64,000 nt of DNA from Naasia sp. SYSU D00057 (GTDB lineage: Bacteria > Actinomycetota > Actinomycetes > Actinomycetales > Microbacteriaceae), in assembly GCF_017916505.1 (NCBI RefSeq), contig NZ_JAFMSZ010000006.1:84562-148561 (forward strand), written 5' to 3'. Both the position numbers and the translations under genes were made by a program. Under the pieces are notes generated by a model. That model searched no databases. It saw nothing but the letters and a program-made list of their open reading frames with translations, and was not told the DNA's origin. Each line of letters starts with the position of its first letter. The first letter of the stretch is position 1. Of this stretch, positions 43,411 through 53,102 are shown in pieces.

Positions 43411-44220
43411 ATGTCGGCGACGTCGAAGGCAGAGCAGGGAGCCGGGCGGCTCCGTTCGAGCACGTGGTTCCGGAACGGCGCGCGCGCCGGATACGCGGTG
43501 GCGGGACTCCTCCACATCCTCATCGGGGTGCTCGCGATCAGCGTGGCGACCGGAGGCGGCGGCTCCGCCGACCAGACCGGCGCGCTCGCGGCGATCGCGC
43601 AGAACCCGGCGGGCGCGTTCCTGCTGTGGGTGGTCGTCATCGGCCTGTTCGCCCTGGGGCTCTGGCAGATCCTCGAAGCCGCGACGGTGCAGGAGAGCGA
43701 CCCGAAGAAGCGCACGGGCGCCCGCCTGAAGGAGGCCGGCAAGGCCGTCGCCTACCTCGCGATCGGGGTGACCGCCCTCCGCTACGCGATGGGCGGCGGC
43801 GGAAGCAGCGAGCAGAGCACCGAGAACGCCACCGCCGGCCTGCTCGGCAGCCCGTGGGGCATCGCGCTCCTGCTCATCGTGGCGCTCGCGGCCATCGGGA
43901 TCGGGGTCGCGTTCATCTGGTCCGGCGTCAAGAAGAAGTTCCTCGAGAACGTCGCTCCGCCGAGCGGCACCGCTCGACGCGTGACGGAGATCCTCGGCCA
44001 GGTCGGCTACATCGCCAAGGGGATCGCCGTCGTGGTGATCGGCATCCTGTTCGCGGCCGCCGTCTTCACCGCCGACCCGAACCGCGCGGGCGGGCTGGAC
44101 GGAGCGCTGAAGGCGCTCGCCGCTCTGCCGTTCGGCGTGGTCATCCTCATCGTCATCGGGCTCGGCTTCATCGCGTACGGGCTGTTCTTCTTCGTCCGCG
44201 CCTGGCGGCCGAAGCTCTGA
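43411..44220 (+). CDS. DUF1206 membrane protein (intact copy)
   Basis: This 269-residue protein has six membrane helices arranged as three similar two-helix units (around RAGYAVAGLLHILIGVLAIS, KAVAYLAIGVTALRYAMGGG, and GYIAKGIAVVVIGILF), the DUF1206 pattern. Function is unknown. The next gene is a close paralogue, so this is the upstream copy of a tandem duplication; this copy is unbroken. Confidence 0.9.
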   Translation: MSATSKAEQGAGRLRSSTWFRNGARAGYAVAGLLHILIGVLAISVATGGGGSADQTGALAAIAQNPAGAFLLWVVVIGLFALGLWQILEAATVQESDPKKRTGARLKEAGKAVAYLAIGVTALRYAMGGGGSSEQSTENATAGLLGSPWGIALLLIVALAAIGIGVAFIWSGVKKKFLENVAPPSGTARRVTEILGQVGYIAKGIAVVVIGILFAAAVFTADPNRAGGLDGALKALAALPFGVVILIVIGLGFIAYGLFFFVRAWRPKL

Positions 44221-44312
44221 CGGGGCGAAGCGCACCCGGATGGCCTGCGACCGGGGCTTCCGATGCCCCGCAAGCCCCAATGCTCCCGGACGCGCCGCTC
44301 TAGCCTGAGCGG

Positions 44313-45124
44313 GTGGCGCACGGGACCTCGGCCGCCGAGCGAGGCGCGGGCCGTCTCCGCCAGAGCTCGTGGTTCCGAGTGGGAGCGCGGGCCGGCTTCG
44401 CCGCCGCGGTACTGCTGCACATCCTCGTCGGCGGCCTCGCCATCTCTGCCGTGACGGGTGGCCCGCGCGAGGCGGACCAGAGCGGCGCCCTCGCCACCCT
44501 CGCCACCAACCCGGCCGGCGTCCTCCTCCTCTGGGGAATCGTGGCCGGGCTGTTCGGGGTCGGACTGTGGCAGCTCCTCGAGGCGGCTACGGTGACCGAG
44601 GTCGACCCGAAGAAGCGCTGGGCGCTGCGGTTGCAGGAGGCGTCGGTCGCCGTGCCGTACGTCGCCGTCGGGGTGACGGCCCTCCGCTACGCGACCGGCA
44701 CCGGCGGCAGCACCGAGAACAGCACCGAGGGCGCGACCGCGGGCCTGATGGGAACACCGCTCGGCACCGCCCTCCTGCTGCTCGCCGCCGCCGTGGCCAT
44801 CGCGGTGGGGATCGGGTTCCTCTACTCGGGCTGAGGAAGCGGTTCCTCGACACGATCGAGCCGCCGAGCGGCGCGCTGGGCCGGGTGGTCTCCCTGCTGG
44901 GACGGGTCGGCTACCTGGCGAAGGGGTTGGCGATCATCGTCATCGGCGTCCTCTTCGCCGTCGCCGTCTTCACCGCGGACGCCGACTGGGCGGGTGGCTT
45001 CGACGGGGCCGTGAAGGCGATCGTGTCCCTGCCATTCGGGCTCGCCATCCTCCTCGTCGTGGCGCTCGGCTTCATCGCCTACGGCCTCTTCCTGCTGGTC
45101 CGCGCCTGGCGCCCGAGACTCTGA
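44313..45124 (+). pseudogene. DUF1206 membrane protein, tandem paralogue with frameshift
   Basis: The first part (44313-44834, GTG start, 173 residues) aligns with the intact copy from its start to FLYSG, where TGA follows. The alignment then resumes one base out of frame: RKRFLDTIEPPSGALGRV to RAWRPRL, ending at 45124. One missing base near 44828-44835 explains it. Either the gene is broken, or the base is a sequencing error. If the truncated product is made, it would keep four of six helices. Confidence 0.8.
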
Positions 45125-45255
45125 GGAGGCATCCCCGGCGCGTTCCGGCGCCATGCGAAACCGATCCGCGTGCGCTCGGACGAATGCCCGTAGACAGCTT
45201 CACCTCCCCACCCGATCATGTGTCCATCCACGGATGTACGACGAAGGGAGCCGAC

Positions 45256-46122
45256 ATGACCCGCCGAGGCTTGCTGTCCGTCCTGGCGCTCGCCGCCCTG
45301 TCGGTGCTCTCGGTTCCCGCGCCGGCTTCTGCCGCAGTCGGCGAGAGCGCGACAGGATCGATCACCGTTCCGGCCGGTTGGGGCGGTCATTGCAACACCG
45401 GAGCGGATGCGTCTGTCGAGTTCTCGGCTGTCAGCACAGGTTCCGCCACTGCGACCGGATCCTTCACGGTCACCTGCCCTCCCGAACCGGACGGGGAGCG
45501 CGGCTACACGTTCACTGCCACCGTCACCTGTCTGCACGTGTGGGAAGACTCTTGGTTCCACGAGTCGCGTCCGAGAGGCGAGGCCGCGTCGATCGGCGGA
45601 ACGGTGACCTCGACCACACAGCCCGCGTTCTCGGTCGGGAGCGAGTTGCAGTTCACGACCTTCGACGGTGCTGCGAGTGGAACGAGCGACCGGTTCAGCG
45701 TTTTGTACGCCGGGAACACGTGCAACGCGAACAACAATTGGCCGGAGTACGAAATCGTTTCAGGAGATGTCGCCGTCGTCGACGTGGACGTCACTCAGTG
45801 CTCCGACGGTCTGGACAACGATGGCGACACGCTGGTCGACTACCCGGCGGACCCTGGCTGCGAGTCCTCCGCGGACACCACCGAGTTTCCCGAGCCACCG
45901 GTCCTGGCCCAGTGCTCGGATGGCCTCGACAATGACGGCGACAGCTTCACCGATTACCCGGCGGACCCTGGCTGCGTGTCCTCGACCGACACGACTGAAT
46001 CACCGGATCCTCAACCTCCCCGCCCCACGTCCAAGGAAGACTGCGCGAACGGTGGGCATGTCCAGTTCGGCTTCAAGAACCAGGGCGCCTGCACCTCGTC
46101 CCTGAGGGGGAAGAACGCTTAG
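45256..46122 (+). CDS. Secreted protein with two CxDGxDNDGD repeats
   Basis: This 288-residue protein has a Sec signal peptide (about 1-27, ending SAPASAAV-like), a beta-rich domain with several Cys (about 28-175), and two 30-residue repeats near residues 181-210 and 219-248. Each repeat reads CSDGLDNDGD, then DYPADPGC, which recalls calcium-binding Asp-rich loops with a disulfide. The Pro-rich linker and small C-terminal Cys segment (CANGGHVQFGFKNQGAC) are also seen. GAAGGGAG precedes the ATG at 45256. GC is lower than that of neighbours. The role is unknown; it is likely on or outside the cell surface. Confidence 0.75.
   Translation: MTRRGLLSVLALAALSVLSVPAPASAAVGESATGSITVPAGWGGHCNTGADASVEFSAVSTGSATATGSFTVTCPPEPDGERGYTFTATVTCLHVWEDSWFHESRPRGEAASIGGTVTSTTQPAFSVGSELQFTTFDGAASGTSDRFSVLYAGNTCNANNNWPEYEIVSGDVAVVDVDVTQCSDGLDNDGDTLVDYPADPGCESSADTTEFPEPPVLAQCSDGLDNDGDSFTDYPADPGCVSSTDTTESPDPQPPRPTSKEDCANGGHVQFGFKNQGACTSSLRGKNA
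45796..45999 (+). repeat. Two 90-base coding repeats
   Basis: Copies at 45796-45885 and 45910-45999 are exactly 90 bases each. They share an identical central run (TACCCGGCGGACCCTGGCTG) and mostly third-position differences elsewhere, so the duplication is old or has been under selection at the protein level. Confidence 0.85.
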
Positions 46123-46197
46123 CGGCGCGGCCTGAGCTGCTATCGATTCTGGTCCTGTGGACAACGGCGGCGGGACCTCCGCCGCCCTGCCGACACT

Positions 46198-47430
46198 GTG
46201 GCCATGCCGAGCGCCGTCGGGACCATCACCGAACGGGTCCGCGCTCGCGTCCGGCGCGAGGGCGTCGACCTCGCCTCCGACCGGGGCCTCGCCGCCCGCT
46301 ACGTGCACGAGGAGGTGCAGCGGTACGCCGAGCGCGCCCTGGGCGGCACCGAGACACCGCTCGCTGACGAGCCGACCACCGAGTCGGCGGTCCTCGCCTC
46401 GCTGACCGGGTTCGGTGCGCTGCAGCCGCTGCTCGACGACGACGAGGTCGAGGAGATCTGGATCAACAGCCCGAGCCGCGTCTTCGCCGCCCGCGAGGGT
46501 CGGCCGGAGCTCACATCGGTCGTGCTCTCCGAGGGCGAGGTGCGCGACCTCGTCGAGCGGATGCTGATCCACTCCGGCCGCCGGCTCGACCTGTCGTCGC
46601 CGTTCGTCGACGCGTCGCTGCCGGACGGCTCCCGGCTCCACGTGGTCATCCCCGACGTCACCTCGCGGCACTGGGCGGTCAACATCCGCAAGTTCTCGCG
46701 GCGGCCGCGGGACCTCGCCCGCCTCGTCGCGCTCGGCGCCCTCGACCGGCGGAGCGCGGAGTTCCTCCGCCTCGCCGTGCTCGCCGGCCTCAACATCCTC
46801 GTCTCCGGCGCCACCCAGGCGGGCAAGACGACGCTGCTCGGCGCGCTGCTGTCCGCAGCGCGGCCCGCCGAGCGGATCGTCACCGTCGAGGAGACGTTCG
46901 AGCTCGCGCCGGCTGCCCGCGACGTGGTGGCGATGCAGTGCCGCCAGCCGAGCCTCGAGGGCACCGGCGAGATCACCCTCCGGCGGCTCGTGAAGGAGGC
47001 GCTGCGGATGCGCCCGAACCGCCTCGTCGTCGGCGAGGTGCGCGAGGCGGAGGCGCTCGACCTGCTCATCGCGCTCAACAGCGGCGTGCCCGGCATGTGC
47101 ACCCTGCACGCGAACGGCCCGGACGACGCCCTCCGCAAGCTGTGCACCCTGCCGCTGCTGGCCGGCCGCAACATCGACGCGTCGTTCGTCGTGCCGACGG
47201 TCGCGTCCACCATCGATCTCGTCGTGCACTGCCGGATGCTGCCGGACGGGCGCCGCAAGGTCGCGTCGATCGCGGAGCCGGCTCCGTTCGACGGAGGCGC
47301 CCTCTCGGCCGTCGACCTCCTCGCGCTCGACCACGACGAGCTGCGCCGGACGGGCGCCCGTCCGGTGCGGCTCGACAAGTACCGGGCCGCCAGCCTCGAC
47401 CCGCTTCCGCTCCTCGGTGCGGGCGGATGA
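46198..47430 (+). CDS. tadA: TadA/CpaF-type secretion ATPase
   Basis: This ATPase of about 410 residues belongs to the GspE/VirB11 superfamily. It powers Tad pilus assembly or related secretion from the cytoplasmic face. The N-terminal domain includes FGALQPLLDDDEVEEIWIN; Walker A is SGATQAGKTT (203-212), followed by the His/Asp boxes and VGEVREAEALDLLIALNSG. The GTG at 46198 and an ATG two codons on are alternative starts. Its stop overlaps tadB as ATGA. Confidence 0.92.
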   Translation: MAMPSAVGTITERVRARVRREGVDLASDRGLAARYVHEEVQRYAERALGGTETPLADEPTTESAVLASLTGFGALQPLLDDDEVEEIWINSPSRVFAAREGRPELTSVVLSEGEVRDLVERMLIHSGRRLDLSSPFVDASLPDGSRLHVVIPDVTSRHWAVNIRKFSRRPRDLARLVALGALDRRSAEFLRLAVLAGLNILVSGATQAGKTTLLGALLSAARPAERIVTVEETFELAPAARDVVAMQCRQPSLEGTGEITLRRLVKEALRMRPNRLVVGEVREAEALDLLIALNSGVPGMCTLHANGPDDALRKLCTLPLLAGRNIDASFVVPTVASTIDLVVHCRMLPDGRRKVASIAEPAPFDGGALSAVDLLALDHDELRRTGARPVRLDKYRAASLDPLPLLGAGG

Positions 47431-48281
47431 GGATCGCGCTCGGGGTCGCGCTGGCGGTCGGCCTGCTGCTCGTCGCCTCTCCGTGGCTGTGGCCGCGCCG
47501 CGAGCGGAAGCCGCGTTCGACGGCATCGCCCCTCGCCGACCGACTGGCCCGCGCAGGCTTGAGCGGCATCCCCGTCCGTACCCTCGTCGCCGTGTCCGTG
47601 CTCGCCGCCGCGGCGGTCGGCGGTCTCGCCCTCGCCGTCACCGCGGTGCCCGGCCTCGGTCTCGCGGGTGCGGCGGCCGGGGCCGCTGCCCCGGGAGCGG
47701 TCATCGCCTCGCGCGCCGCGGCCGCCCGCCGGGCCGCACGGGCGGCATGGCCCGATCTGATCGACCATCTCGTCGCCGCGCTCCGGTCCGGCGTGCCCAT
47801 GCCGGACGCGGTCGCCGGACTGTCCGCCACCGGTCCCGCGGCGTTCCGGGATGCGTTCGCCGCGTTCGGCACCGGATACCGGTCCACCGGCAACTTCGAC
47901 CTGTGCGTCGATCGGCTCAAGGAGCAGCTCGCCGACCCCGTGGCCGACCGCCTGCTCGAGACCCTCCGGATGGCCCGCGAGGTCGGCGGCACCGAGCTGC
48001 CCTCGGTCCTGCGGGCGCTCGGCGGGCATCTGCGCCAGGAGGCGGCGGCCCGCGGCGAGCTGGAGGCGCGCCAGGGCTGGGTTCGGGGCGCCGCCAAGCT
48101 CGGCGTCGCCGCGCCGTGGGCGGTGCTCGCGCTGCTGAGCACGCGCGAGGAGGCGGCCGCCGCCTACGCGACGCCGTCCGGCATCACCCTGCTCGCCGGC
48201 GCGCTGGTCGTGTCCGCCGTCGCCTACCGGCTGATGCTCGCCGCCGGTCGGCTCCCGGAGGAGCGGCGGTGGTTCCGGTGA
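47427..48281 (+). CDS. tadB: TadB-like type II secretion F-domain protein
   Basis: This 284-residue inner-membrane protein has two N-terminal and two C-terminal helices around a GspF-type cytoplasmic domain (LIDHLVAALRSGVPMPDAVAG, RLLETLRMAREVGGTELPSVL). It forms the membrane platform of the Tad machine with TadC. It is coupled to tadA by an ATGA overlap and overlaps tadC. Confidence 0.88.
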   Translation: MRIALGVALAVGLLLVASPWLWPRRERKPRSTASPLADRLARAGLSGIPVRTLVAVSVLAAAAVGGLALAVTAVPGLGLAGAAAGAAAPGAVIASRAAAARRAARAAWPDLIDHLVAALRSGVPMPDAVAGLSATGPAAFRDAFAAFGTGYRSTGNFDLCVDRLKEQLADPVADRLLETLRMAREVGGTELPSVLRALGGHLRQEAAARGELEARQGWVRGAAKLGVAAPWAVLALLSTREEAAAAYATPSGITLLAGALVVSAVAYRLMLAAGRLPEERRWFR

Positions 48282-49201
48282 CCGCGGTCGGCTGGGCGCT
48301 GCTGTTCGGCGCCACGCTCGGGCTCGGTCTCTGGACCCTCGTCGCGCGTGCTCCGCGGCTGTCGGCGCCGCGCCTCGCGGAGCGACTGGCGGCCCAGCTC
48401 GTCGACATCTCCGCCGAGGCTCGCCGCGTCGTCGGGCGCCGTGCCTCGGACCCACTGCCGCTGCTCGGCCGGCTCGGCGCGCCGCTGCTCGCCGGCGCCC
48501 GCGGCGCCCTCGACCGTGCGCTCGGCGGACGGGAGACCATCGAGTGGCGGCTCCGTGCGGCGGGCCTGACCGCGAGCGTCGATTCGCACCGGACCGCCCA
48601 GCTGCTCTCGCTGCTGGTCGGCGCCGCGGCGGGGACGCTCGGCGCGGTGCTGCTGCCGGGGGCGCCGGCGGCGCGCATCGCCCTGCCGCTGCTCGGCGCG
48701 GGGACGGGGCTGCTGCTCTGCGATCATCTGCTCGCCCGCCGGGCCCGGTGTCGCCTGGAGCGCATGCGGGAGGAGCTGCCGACCGTGCTCGAGTTCCTGA
48801 TGCTCGCGCTCGCGGCGGGGGAGGCGCTGCCCGACGCTCTGCGCCGCGTCACGCGGATCGGATCGGGGGAAGTGGCGCGCGAGCTCTCGGCCGCGATGGC
48901 GGAGGTGCGCACCGGCGTGCCGCTCGCGGTGGCCCTGTCGACGCTGGCGCGCGAGCTGCGCCTGCCGCCCCTCACGCGAGCGCTCGATCATCTCGTCGCC
49001 GCGCTCGAGCGGGGCGCCCCGCTCGTCGACGTGCTGCGGGCGCAGGCGGAGGACTGCCGGAACGAGGCGAAGCGCGACCTGCTCGAGGTGGCGGGCCGCA
49101 AGGAGATCGTGATGCTCGTCCCGCTGGTGTTCCTCATCCTGCCGACGACGGTCGTGATCGCCGTGTTCCCGGGGCTGCTGGCGCTGCAGACCGGCTTCTG
49201 A
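48269..49201 (+). CDS. tadC: TadC-like type II secretion F-domain protein
   Basis: This platform protein of about 310 residues has hydrophobic helices at the N-terminus, middle and C-terminus and a GspF domain (LPTVLEFLMLALAAGEALPDALRRV; TRALDHLVAALERGAPLVDVLRAQ). The C-terminal helix LVPLVFLILPTTVVIAVFPG is typical of TadC. The GTG at 48269 has GGAGGAG five bases upstream; a GTG at 48278 in a GTGA overlap is the alternative. No Flp pilin, TadE or TadF gene follows. Confidence 0.88.
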   Translation: MVPVTAVGWALLFGATLGLGLWTLVARAPRLSAPRLAERLAAQLVDISAEARRVVGRRASDPLPLLGRLGAPLLAGARGALDRALGGRETIEWRLRAAGLTASVDSHRTAQLLSLLVGAAAGTLGAVLLPGAPAARIALPLLGAGTGLLLCDHLLARRARCRLERMREELPTVLEFLMLALAAGEALPDALRRVTRIGSGEVARELSAAMAEVRTGVPLAVALSTLARELRLPPLTRALDHLVAALERGAPLVDVLRAQAEDCRNEAKRDLLEVAGRKEIVMLVPLVFLILPTTVVIAVFPGLLALQTGF

Positions 49202-49288
49202 CGTCCGTCTGGAAGGCCTTGCTGGCGACGATCGAGACGGCGCAAACGTTGGGTGGCGGGGGAGTGCGTTGAGGGTCACACTCGTCTC

Positions 49289-49948
49289 ATGAACCGCGAT
49301 CGCGCAGTCACAGCACTCGGTGCCGCACTCTTCGGCAGCGCGCTCGTTGTCGCAGTCAGCGGTTGCGCCGGCAGCGCCGGGCAGTCCGCCGCCGGAGCAG
49401 GAGGCATCGACGCCCCGGGTGCCATCCCGGCGGCGGACCGCCCTGCACCTGGACCTGTCGTCGGCCAGGGCACTGTGCTGCAGAAGGACGGTGAAGAGGT
49501 GGTGTTCTGCCTCGGCGCCGTGATGGAGTCGTACCCGCCGCAGTGCGACGGTCCCGAGATATCCGGGTGGGATTGGGCCGAGGTGGAGGGCGCCGAGTCC
49601 GCCTCCGGGGTCACCTGGGGCACCTACGCCGTGCAGGGCACCTGGGATGGCACCGTGTTCACGGTGACGCACCCTCCGATCATGCTCGCGCTGTACGACC
49701 CGATGCCGGTCATGGATCCGTTCCAGGACCCAGCCAACGCCGGAGCGTCGACCGACGAGGAGCTGGCAAGCCTGCAGGAGGAACTGCACAACGACGATGT
49801 CGTGGAGGCGCTCTCCTCGTGGCCCGAGAACGGCTACCTGTTCGTACACGTGATCTACGACGACGGATCAGCGCAGGCCTACTTCGACGAACGCTACGGC
49901 AAGGATGTCGTGCAGGTCCGTTCGGCTCTTCGCGACCTCGAAGAGTAG
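49289..49948 (+). CDS. Uncharacterised lipoprotein
   Basis: This 219-residue predicted lipoprotein has a signal peptide and the lipobox VSGC near residue 26. The mature part has two Cys (VFCLGAV and PPQCDG), an oxidation-prone WDW segment and a C-terminal region with regularly spaced acidic residues (SLQEELHNDDVVEALSSW; VHVIYDDGSAQAYFDERYG). The pattern resembles other uncharacterised actinobacterial lipoproteins. It follows tadC by 87 bases; no functional link is evident. Confidence 0.75.
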   Translation: MNRDRAVTALGAALFGSALVVAVSGCAGSAGQSAAGAGGIDAPGAIPAADRPAPGPVVGQGTVLQKDGEEVVFCLGAVMESYPPQCDGPEISGWDWAEVEGAESASGVTWGTYAVQGTWDGTVFTVTHPPIMLALYDPMPVMDPFQDPANAGASTDEELASLQEELHNDDVVEALSSWPENGYLFVHVIYDDGSAQAYFDERYGKDVVQVRSALRDLEE

Positions 49949-49961
49949 GGACCGCCGGGTT

Positions 49962-50513
49962 CTAGGCCGCGCCCATCCGCTCGCGGAAGCCCTGCTGGTT
50001 CACGCGGTTGCCGCAGCGCACGCTGCAGAAGCGCCTCGACCCGTTGCGGGACAGGTCGAGCAGGAGGCCGCCGCAGTCGTCCGCGGCGCACACGCGCATC
50101 CGGGCGGTCGCGTCGGCGCGGACGACCTCGGCCAGGGCGAGCGCGCCCTCGGCGCGGATGCGGTCGGCGAGCGGCGCGTCGGGCTCGGTGGCGTGCAGGT
50201 GCCAGTCGAAGTCGTCGTGACGGACGAGGAACGGCAGCGCGCGCACGTCGCGCAGCCACCGGTTGATCTCGCCGACGAGCTCGTCGCGGCGGAGCGACCA
50301 CATCGCCCGCAGCTCGTCGCGGGCCCGCAGCACGTCCGCCAGCTCGGCGTCGTCGCGGTCGAAGCGGCCGGTGTAGCCGTGCGCGTCGAGCAGAGCGGTC
50401 AGCTCCGCGGGCGTCGAGAGCTCGTCCGCGCCGCTGCGGGAGGCGCCGGGAGCCGTGTTCGCGAGCGCGACGAGGAAGGAGACGGCATCCTCGCTGTCAG
50501 GGGTCAAATGCAA
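49962..50513 (-). CDS. CGNR zinc-finger transcriptional regulator
   Basis: This 183-residue protein has an N-terminal ABATE-type stress region (VSFLVALANTAPG) and a C-terminal CGNR zinc finger (CAADDCGGLLLDLSRNG, RRFCSVRCGNRVNQQGFRER). Such proteins are DNA-binding regulators. It is divergent from the EamA transporter gene, so it probably controls that transporter (inference from position). Confidence 0.88.
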   Translation of the reverse strand: MHLTPDSEDAVSFLVALANTAPGASRSGADELSTPAELTALLDAHGYTGRFDRDDAELADVLRARDELRAMWSLRRDELVGEINRWLRDVRALPFLVRHDDFDWHLHATEPDAPLADRIRAEGALALAEVVRADATARMRVCAADDCGGLLLDLSRNGSRRFCSVRCGNRVNQQGFRERMGAA

Positions 50514-50583
50514 TTTGAGTCCTTACGTCCCGGCTCGCTAGCGTCATGAGCGTAATCGACTTTCGCTCCTGACAGGAATCTCC

Positions 50584-51540
50584 GTGGCTTCGAACTCCCT
50601 CCCCACCGGGCTCGCCGTCGGCGTGCTGGCCTCGCTCGCCTTCGGCACCTCCGGGGCGCTCGTGAAGCCGCTCATGGAGGCGGGCTGGAGTCCGGCCGCC
50701 GCGGTCACCGTCCGCGCGGGGATCGCCGGGCTTCTCCTGGTGCCGTTCGCCCTGGCGGCGATGCGCGGCAGGTGGCGCTCCGCCTGGCAGGGGCGCTGGC
50801 GCATCCTCGGCATGGCGCTCATCGGCGTCGCCGGCACGCAGCTGGTGTACTTCGCCGCGATCCAGCGGATCCCGGTCTCGTCCGGGCTGCTCATCGAGTA
50901 CCTCGCGCCGCTGCTGCTCGTCGCCGGCGTCGCCGTCGGCACGCGGCGGATCCCGCGGGGGACCGTCCTCGTCGGCTCCGCGGTCGCGGTCGCGGGGCTC
51001 GTGCTCATCATCGGACCGGTGGGAGGCGGCGATGTGCTCGGCTACCTGTTCGCCGGGCTGGCCGCGGTCGGCTGCGCCCTCTACTACGTGATCGCGGCGC
51101 GGCCGGCGCACGGGCTGCCGCCGGTCGTGTTCGCGTGCGGCGGCCTCCTGATCGGCTCCCTCGCGCTTCTCCTCGTCGGAGTCGTCGGGCTGGTGCCGTT
51201 CGAGTTCGCCCTCGTCGAGGTCGACGCCCTCGGGGGAGTCGTGCCGTGGTGGGTGCCCCTGCTGCTGCTCGCCGGGACGACGGCCGTCGGCTACGCGACC
51301 AGCATCACGGCGTCCCAGTGGCTCGGCTCACGGCTCATGTCGTTCGTCGGGATGCTCGAGGTCGTCTTCGCGTCGGTGTTCGCCTGGGTGCTGCTCGGTG
51401 AGGCGCTCGGCCCGCTGCAGCTGCTCGGCGGCGTGCTGATCCTCGCCGGCATCGCGTTCGTGCAGGCGGAGAAGCGGATGGATGTGCCGGTCGAGCCGGT
51501 GCCCGCCGCCGTCGACCCGGCCCCGGCCGCGTCGCGATAG
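50584..51540 (+). CDS. EamA-family metabolite exporter
   Basis: The 318-residue membrane protein has ten predicted helices in two EamA (DMT superfamily) halves, each of five. GLAVGVLASLAFGTSGALVK begins the first half, and LGYLFAGLAAVGCALYYVIA the second. The C-terminus is hydrophilic and cytoplasmic. It starts with a GTG. Members export amino acids, purines or toxic metabolites; the substrate is unknown. The divergent CGNR regulator is the likely controller. Confidence 0.9.
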   Translation: MASNSLPTGLAVGVLASLAFGTSGALVKPLMEAGWSPAAAVTVRAGIAGLLLVPFALAAMRGRWRSAWQGRWRILGMALIGVAGTQLVYFAAIQRIPVSSGLLIEYLAPLLLVAGVAVGTRRIPRGTVLVGSAVAVAGLVLIIGPVGGGDVLGYLFAGLAAVGCALYYVIAARPAHGLPPVVFACGGLLIGSLALLLVGVVGLVPFEFALVEVDALGGVVPWWVPLLLLAGTTAVGYATSITASQWLGSRLMSFVGMLEVVFASVFAWVLLGEALGPLQLLGGVLILAGIAFVQAEKRMDVPVEPVPAAVDPAPAASR

Positions 51541-51555
51541 TCGCGGAACGAACGA

Positions 51556-51589
51556 ACCGCCGGGCTCCCATGGGGGAGAGCCCGGCGGT
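51556..51589. terminator. Bidirectional hairpin terminator
   Basis: A 12-base-pair perfect stem (ACCGCCGGGCTC with its complement) lies 16 bases after the EamA stop and just beyond the stop of the convergent anti-sigma-like gene. It fits both genes. Confidence 0.85.
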
Positions 51590-51610
51590 CCGTGGTCGAT
51601 CGGCGGAAGG

Positions 51611-52408
<798 letters not shown>

Positions 52409-52409
52409 C

Positions 52410-53006
52410 TCACCTCTCGCTATCGCGCGACGGGCGCGCAGGGGTACGGGTATCCGACAATCTCTTCCGCAGCGCTTCGAGGCCCCGCCGCTGCAGGGCC
52501 TTCACCGCACCCGGGCGCTTGCCCACGATGGCCGCGATCTCGTCGATCGTGAGGTCGCCGACGATGCGGAGGACGAGCACGTCGCGCTGGTCCGGCGCGA
52601 GGGAGTCGAGGAGGCGGCGCGTCTCGGCGTCGCCGATCCGGTCGAGCGCCTCGTGCTCGGCGCTGTCCGCGCTGCGCGGGTCGTGCTCGTCGACCCACTC
52701 GATGCTTGGGCCGCGGCGGCTGCGCTTGCGCAGGTCGTCGACGAGGCGGCGGTAGGCGACGGTGAACACGAACGAGCGGAACTGGTCCGGCCCGCCCTCG
52801 AAGCGCGGCAGCTGCTCGAAGACGGCGAGGAACACCTCGCTCGTCAGGTCCTCCGGCTCGTCGGCGCCGCGGGAGCGCAGGAAGGCGAGGACGGCCGGCG
52901 AGAGCTCCAGCCAGAGGTCGGTCAGCGCCCAGGCGGCGCCGACGCGCGCGGCGGCGAACGTGCTCGCGAAAGCGTCGCTCGCGGTCCCCGCCCCGGCCCC
53001 GTTCAT
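52410..53006 (-). CDS. ECF-type RNA polymerase sigma factor
   Basis: The 198-residue sigma-70 family protein has region 2 (about residues 30-100: DLTSEVFLAVFEQLPRF, FTVAYRRLVDDLRKRSRR) and region 4 (about 130-185: SLAPDQRDVLVLRIVGDLTI, DEIAAIVGKRPGAVKALQRR). It lacks region 3, as expected for ECF sigmas. It is followed after one base by the anti-sigma-like gene. The genes it controls are unknown. Confidence 0.9.
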   Translation of the reverse strand: MNGAGAGTASDAFASTFAAARVGAAWALTDLWLELSPAVLAFLRSRGADEPEDLTSEVFLAVFEQLPRFEGGPDQFRSFVFTVAYRRLVDDLRKRSRRGPSIEWVDEHDPRSADSAEHEALDRIGDAETRRLLDSLAPDQRDVLVLRIVGDLTIDEIAAIVGKRPGAVKALQRRGLEALRKRLSDTRTPARPSRDSER

Positions 53007-53067
53007 CCGGAGCAGTATCGGGGGCTCCTGCCGGGCGAGGCGGGGAGGCGCGCGCAGGAGGGAGAGA

Positions 53068-53098
53068 ACGGGCCGCGTCCCGGGTCTACGCGGCCCGT
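53068..53098 (-). terminator. Hairpin terminator after the four-helix membrane protein gene
   Basis: An 11-base-pair stem (ACGGGCCGCGT with its complement) and a nine-base loop lie four bases beyond the stop of the membrane protein gene on the minus strand. It would separate that gene from the sigma-factor gene downstream. Confidence 0.8.
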
Positions 53099-53102
53099 CG
53101 GC

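Noticed and set aside
43220..46122. Genomic island next to tRNA-Leu
   Set aside because: No integrase, no direct repeat of the tRNA 3' end and no mobility gene; the DUF1206 genes have normal composition.
49202..49272. Possible tiny gene (SVWKALLATIETAQTLGGG) after tadC, as a pilin candidate
   Set aside because: There is no start codon with a ribosome site, no prepilin-type hydrophobic helix and no GxxxxE motif.
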